Source: CAZQCV01 sp964591665
Lineage (GTDB): Bacteria > Patescibacteriota > Minisyncoccia > Phycocordibacterales > UBA9973
DNA: 12,877 nucleotides
Reading direction: 5' to 3'
NCBI GenBank assembly: GCA_964591665.1
Contig: CAZQCV010000021.1
Location: 1-12,877, forward strand
Both the position numbers and the translations under genes were made by a program. The notes under the pieces are model-generated. The model was not told the origin of the DNA. It was given only the letters and a program-made list of their open reading frames with translations, and made no database searches. Positions 11,344 to 12,877 of this stretch are shown here, piece after piece. Each line of letters starts with the position of its first letter. The stretch's first letter is position 1.

Positions 11344-12877
11344 ATGACATTTACTAAAACAACAGTTGGATATCTTGCAATACTTGTTCTGCTTTTGTAT
11401 GCAGGTGCTGTTTATACGTTTGCGAGTCCGCCAGGCTCTCCATATACTGTTGCTGATAATATTACAGATCCTTCTTGTGCACCTAATGCTTTAAACTGTT
11501 ATGTTAATTCTGTGCTTGCTGATAACGGACTTGTTGTTTCTGGTAGCACGGTTCAACTTGGAGGCTCACTTACACAAAATACGACGATAGATCAAAATGG
11601 GTTTAATTTTATTATAAGTCAACCCGTTCTTTCTTTGGGTGGTACTGTCGTTACGGCACAAGGACCTGCTCTTATAAATAGTTTTCCAGGTACTATCTCT
11701 GGATATCTTGTCCCCAATGGTGATGTTGCAAGACATATCACTTGGGTAAATCCTTCTGGGGCGATTGCAACCTTGTCAGGCTCTGGTGATCCAACCTTTG
11801 CCCGTGGGGGAGCAGAGATGACTACTTTTTATGATCCAACAGACACTGCAAGTGCTGAGCTCGTCTTGCACGCGTATGATACACCTAATGGAAATGGCAC
11901 AAGGATAGTGCTGGACCCAGATCATATAGATTTTCAGTTTTCTGGTAATGCAGAGTTCAGAATAGGTGGTGATGCTGGTTCCTCAGGGTATGTGCTTACT
12001 TCTCATGGTTCAGGTTCAGCGCCTGTTTGGCAGGTTGCTCCTATAGCTATTAACGGAACAACAATTTACTCTGCTGGTTTTAGCAGTACTGGAAGTGGTG
12101 GTTTACAAAATATTTTCCTTGGTGATTATTCAGGGAATAGTTCTTCAGCAACTAACTCTGTTTTTCTTGGTCAAAATGCGGGACAAGGTGCTACATCAGC
12201 TTCAACTGCTAATTTCTTAGGACTTAACGCTGGTCAAAATGCGTCAGGCTCATGGGGTGCTAACTTTTTAGGTGAAAACGCGGGGTATGGCGCAACAGCT
12301 GCATACCTCTCGAACTTCTTGGGAAGATTTGCAGGACAGGGCGCAACAGCTGCTCGTGTCTCAAACTTTATAGGTTATGGATCAGGGTATCTCTCTACTA
12401 ATGCTCGACAAGCAAACTTTCTCGGCTGGTCAGCTGGAGGAGAAGCGCCGGACGCTAGTTTTTCAAACTTTATGGGTCGCGAGGCTGGATTTTCTGCCGA
12501 TAATGCTTCTTCTGCAAACTTCCTAGGACCTTATGCTGGACGTTACGCGGATAATGCTGCTAATTCAAACTTTTTTGGTAATCGTGCTGGCCATGGGGCG
12601 ATAAATGCAGCTAACGCAAACTTTATAGGAACTAACGCAGGAGATGGCGCAACTAATGCAAGAAATTCAATCTTTATTGGATACTCTGCAGGTAGTGGTG
12701 ACTCCGTAAATAATACCGCAAGCTCTGAAGATTTCTCGATCCTCATTGGTAAAGCGACATCAACAGGTGGTTTCTCTAATAGTATTGCTATCGGTGGTTC
12801 CGCCACCAACACCGCTTCAAACCAGTTCATGATTGGATCATCCACTCGACCGATAGACACCTTGGTGCTCACTGGCT
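11344..12877 (+). CDS. Secreted surface fibre protein with 17-residue head repeats, 3'-truncated by window end
   Basis: 511 codons are visible with no stop. Residues 1-27 are a signal peptide (MTFTKTTVGYLAILVLLLYA, then GAVYTFA; likely cleavage after A27). A mature N-terminal region follows with a Cys pair (DPSCAPNALNCYV) and a beta-rich segment (about 70-220). A linker GDAGSSGYVLTSHGSGSAPV, then WQ, matches that of the fibre gene at the window start. Residues 255-441 are eleven perfect 17-residue repeats, then one degenerate unit, then a YadA-head-like unit (NSIAIGGSATNTASNQFMIG). By comparison with the first gene, an S74 chaperone domain should follow beyond the window. It is probably exported and trimeric, with a role in attachment to host cells or surfaces; that role is inferred. 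It has its own promoter. Confidence 0.85.
   Translation, partial: MTFTKTTVGYLAILVLLLYAGAVYTFASPPGSPYTVADNITDPSCAPNALNCYVNSVLADNGLVVSGSTVQLGGSLTQNTTIDQNGFNFIISQPVLSLGGTVVTAQGPALINSFPGTISGYLVPNGDVARHITWVNPSGAIATLSGSGDPTFARGGAEMTTFYDPTDTASAELVLHAYDTPNGNGTRIVLDPDHIDFQFSGNAEFRIGGDAGSSGYVLTSHGSGSAPVWQVAPIAINGTTIYSAGFSSTGSGGLQNIFLGDYSGNSSSATNSVFLGQNAGQGATSASTANFLGLNAGQNASGSWGANFLGENAGYGATAAYLSNFLGRFAGQGATAARVSNFIGYGSGYLSTNARQANFLGWSAGGEAPDASFSNFMGREAGFSADNASSANFLGPYAGRYADNAANSNFFGNRAGHGAINAANANFIGTNAGDGATNARNSIFIGYSAGSGDSVNNTASSEDFSILIGKATSTGGFSNSIAIGGSATNTASNQFMIGSSTRPIDTLVLTG
12106..12666 (+). repeat. Eleven tandem 17-residue (51-bp) protein repeats
   Basis: Eleven units of exactly 51 bp with no indels start at 12106, 12157, 12208 and so on. 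The consensus is roughly (A/S)NFLGxxAGxGATxAxx. Examples are ANFLGENAGYGATAAYL, SNFLGRFAGQGATAARV and SNFFGNRAGHGAINAAN. A twelfth, degenerate unit starts at 12667. The repeats are cleaner than those of the first fibre gene. Confidence 0.92.

Noticed and set aside
12543..12872. Minus-strand reading frame of 109 codons over the second fibre repeats
   Set aside because: Its own repeats mirror the 51-bp units of the + strand gene, so it is a shadow of the repeat array.

Overview
The window reads as a piece of a small, AT-leaning Candidate Phyla Radiation (Patescibacteria, probably Parcubacteria-like) genome. The grounds are compact ribosomal proteins with short Lys/Ala or Lys/Thr tails, very tight gene spacing, almost no Shine-Dalgarno sequences, a fragmented S10/spc cluster, small unknown membrane proteins, and repeat-rich surface proteins with an S74 chaperone domain. 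UGA is not read as an amino acid in any gene here, so the standard bacterial code fits. Assignment below this level is inference. All supported genes lie on the + strand.

Layout. (1) 30-1613: 3' part of a surface-fibre gene with seven 17-residue solenoid repeats, a YadA-like unit and a C-terminal peptidase S74 chaperone domain; its 5' end is missing. (2) 1626-3114: a DEAD-box RNA helicase with its own promoter and a good ribosome-binding site. (3) 3127-6962: a promoter, a structured leader, then nine ribosomal protein genes rpsS-rplV-rpsC-rplP-rpmC-rpsQ-rplN-rplX-rplE, closed by a strong terminator. The usual upstream genes (rpsJ, rplC, rplD, rplW, rplB) and downstream genes (rpsN, rpsH, rplF and so on) are not adjacent. 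(4) 6968-8612: prephenate dehydratase (pheA), a membrane-anchored unknown protein, and a 42-codon single-helix membrane protein. (5) 8614-9733: promoter, L10 leader RNA, rplJ-rplL, terminator; rplK/rplA and rpoB/rpoC are not adjacent. (6) 9744-11314: a winged-helix protein with a nucleotidyltransferase-like C-terminus, then a mechanosensitive-channel-like membrane protein preceded by a strongly self-complementary upstream region and a perfect DnaA box, closed by a 14-bp terminator hairpin. (7) 11344-12877: a second surface-fibre gene with a signal peptide and eleven perfect 17-residue repeats, cut by the end of the window.

The core theme is translation: helicase, nine 30S/50S proteins and the L10-L12 stalk. 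The accessory theme is the cell surface: two related fibre proteins and three membrane proteins. The fibre genes at both ends share the same domains and sequence, so the window is bounded by related repeats, which may explain where the assembly stops. The best candidates for undescribed biology are the upstream region of the channel-like gene (10452-10560), the leader of the rpsS operon (3162-3284), and the paired solenoid/S74 fibres.

No stretch over 300 bases lacks a gene or a described element. I saw no tRNA, rRNA, CRISPR array or insertion sequence.
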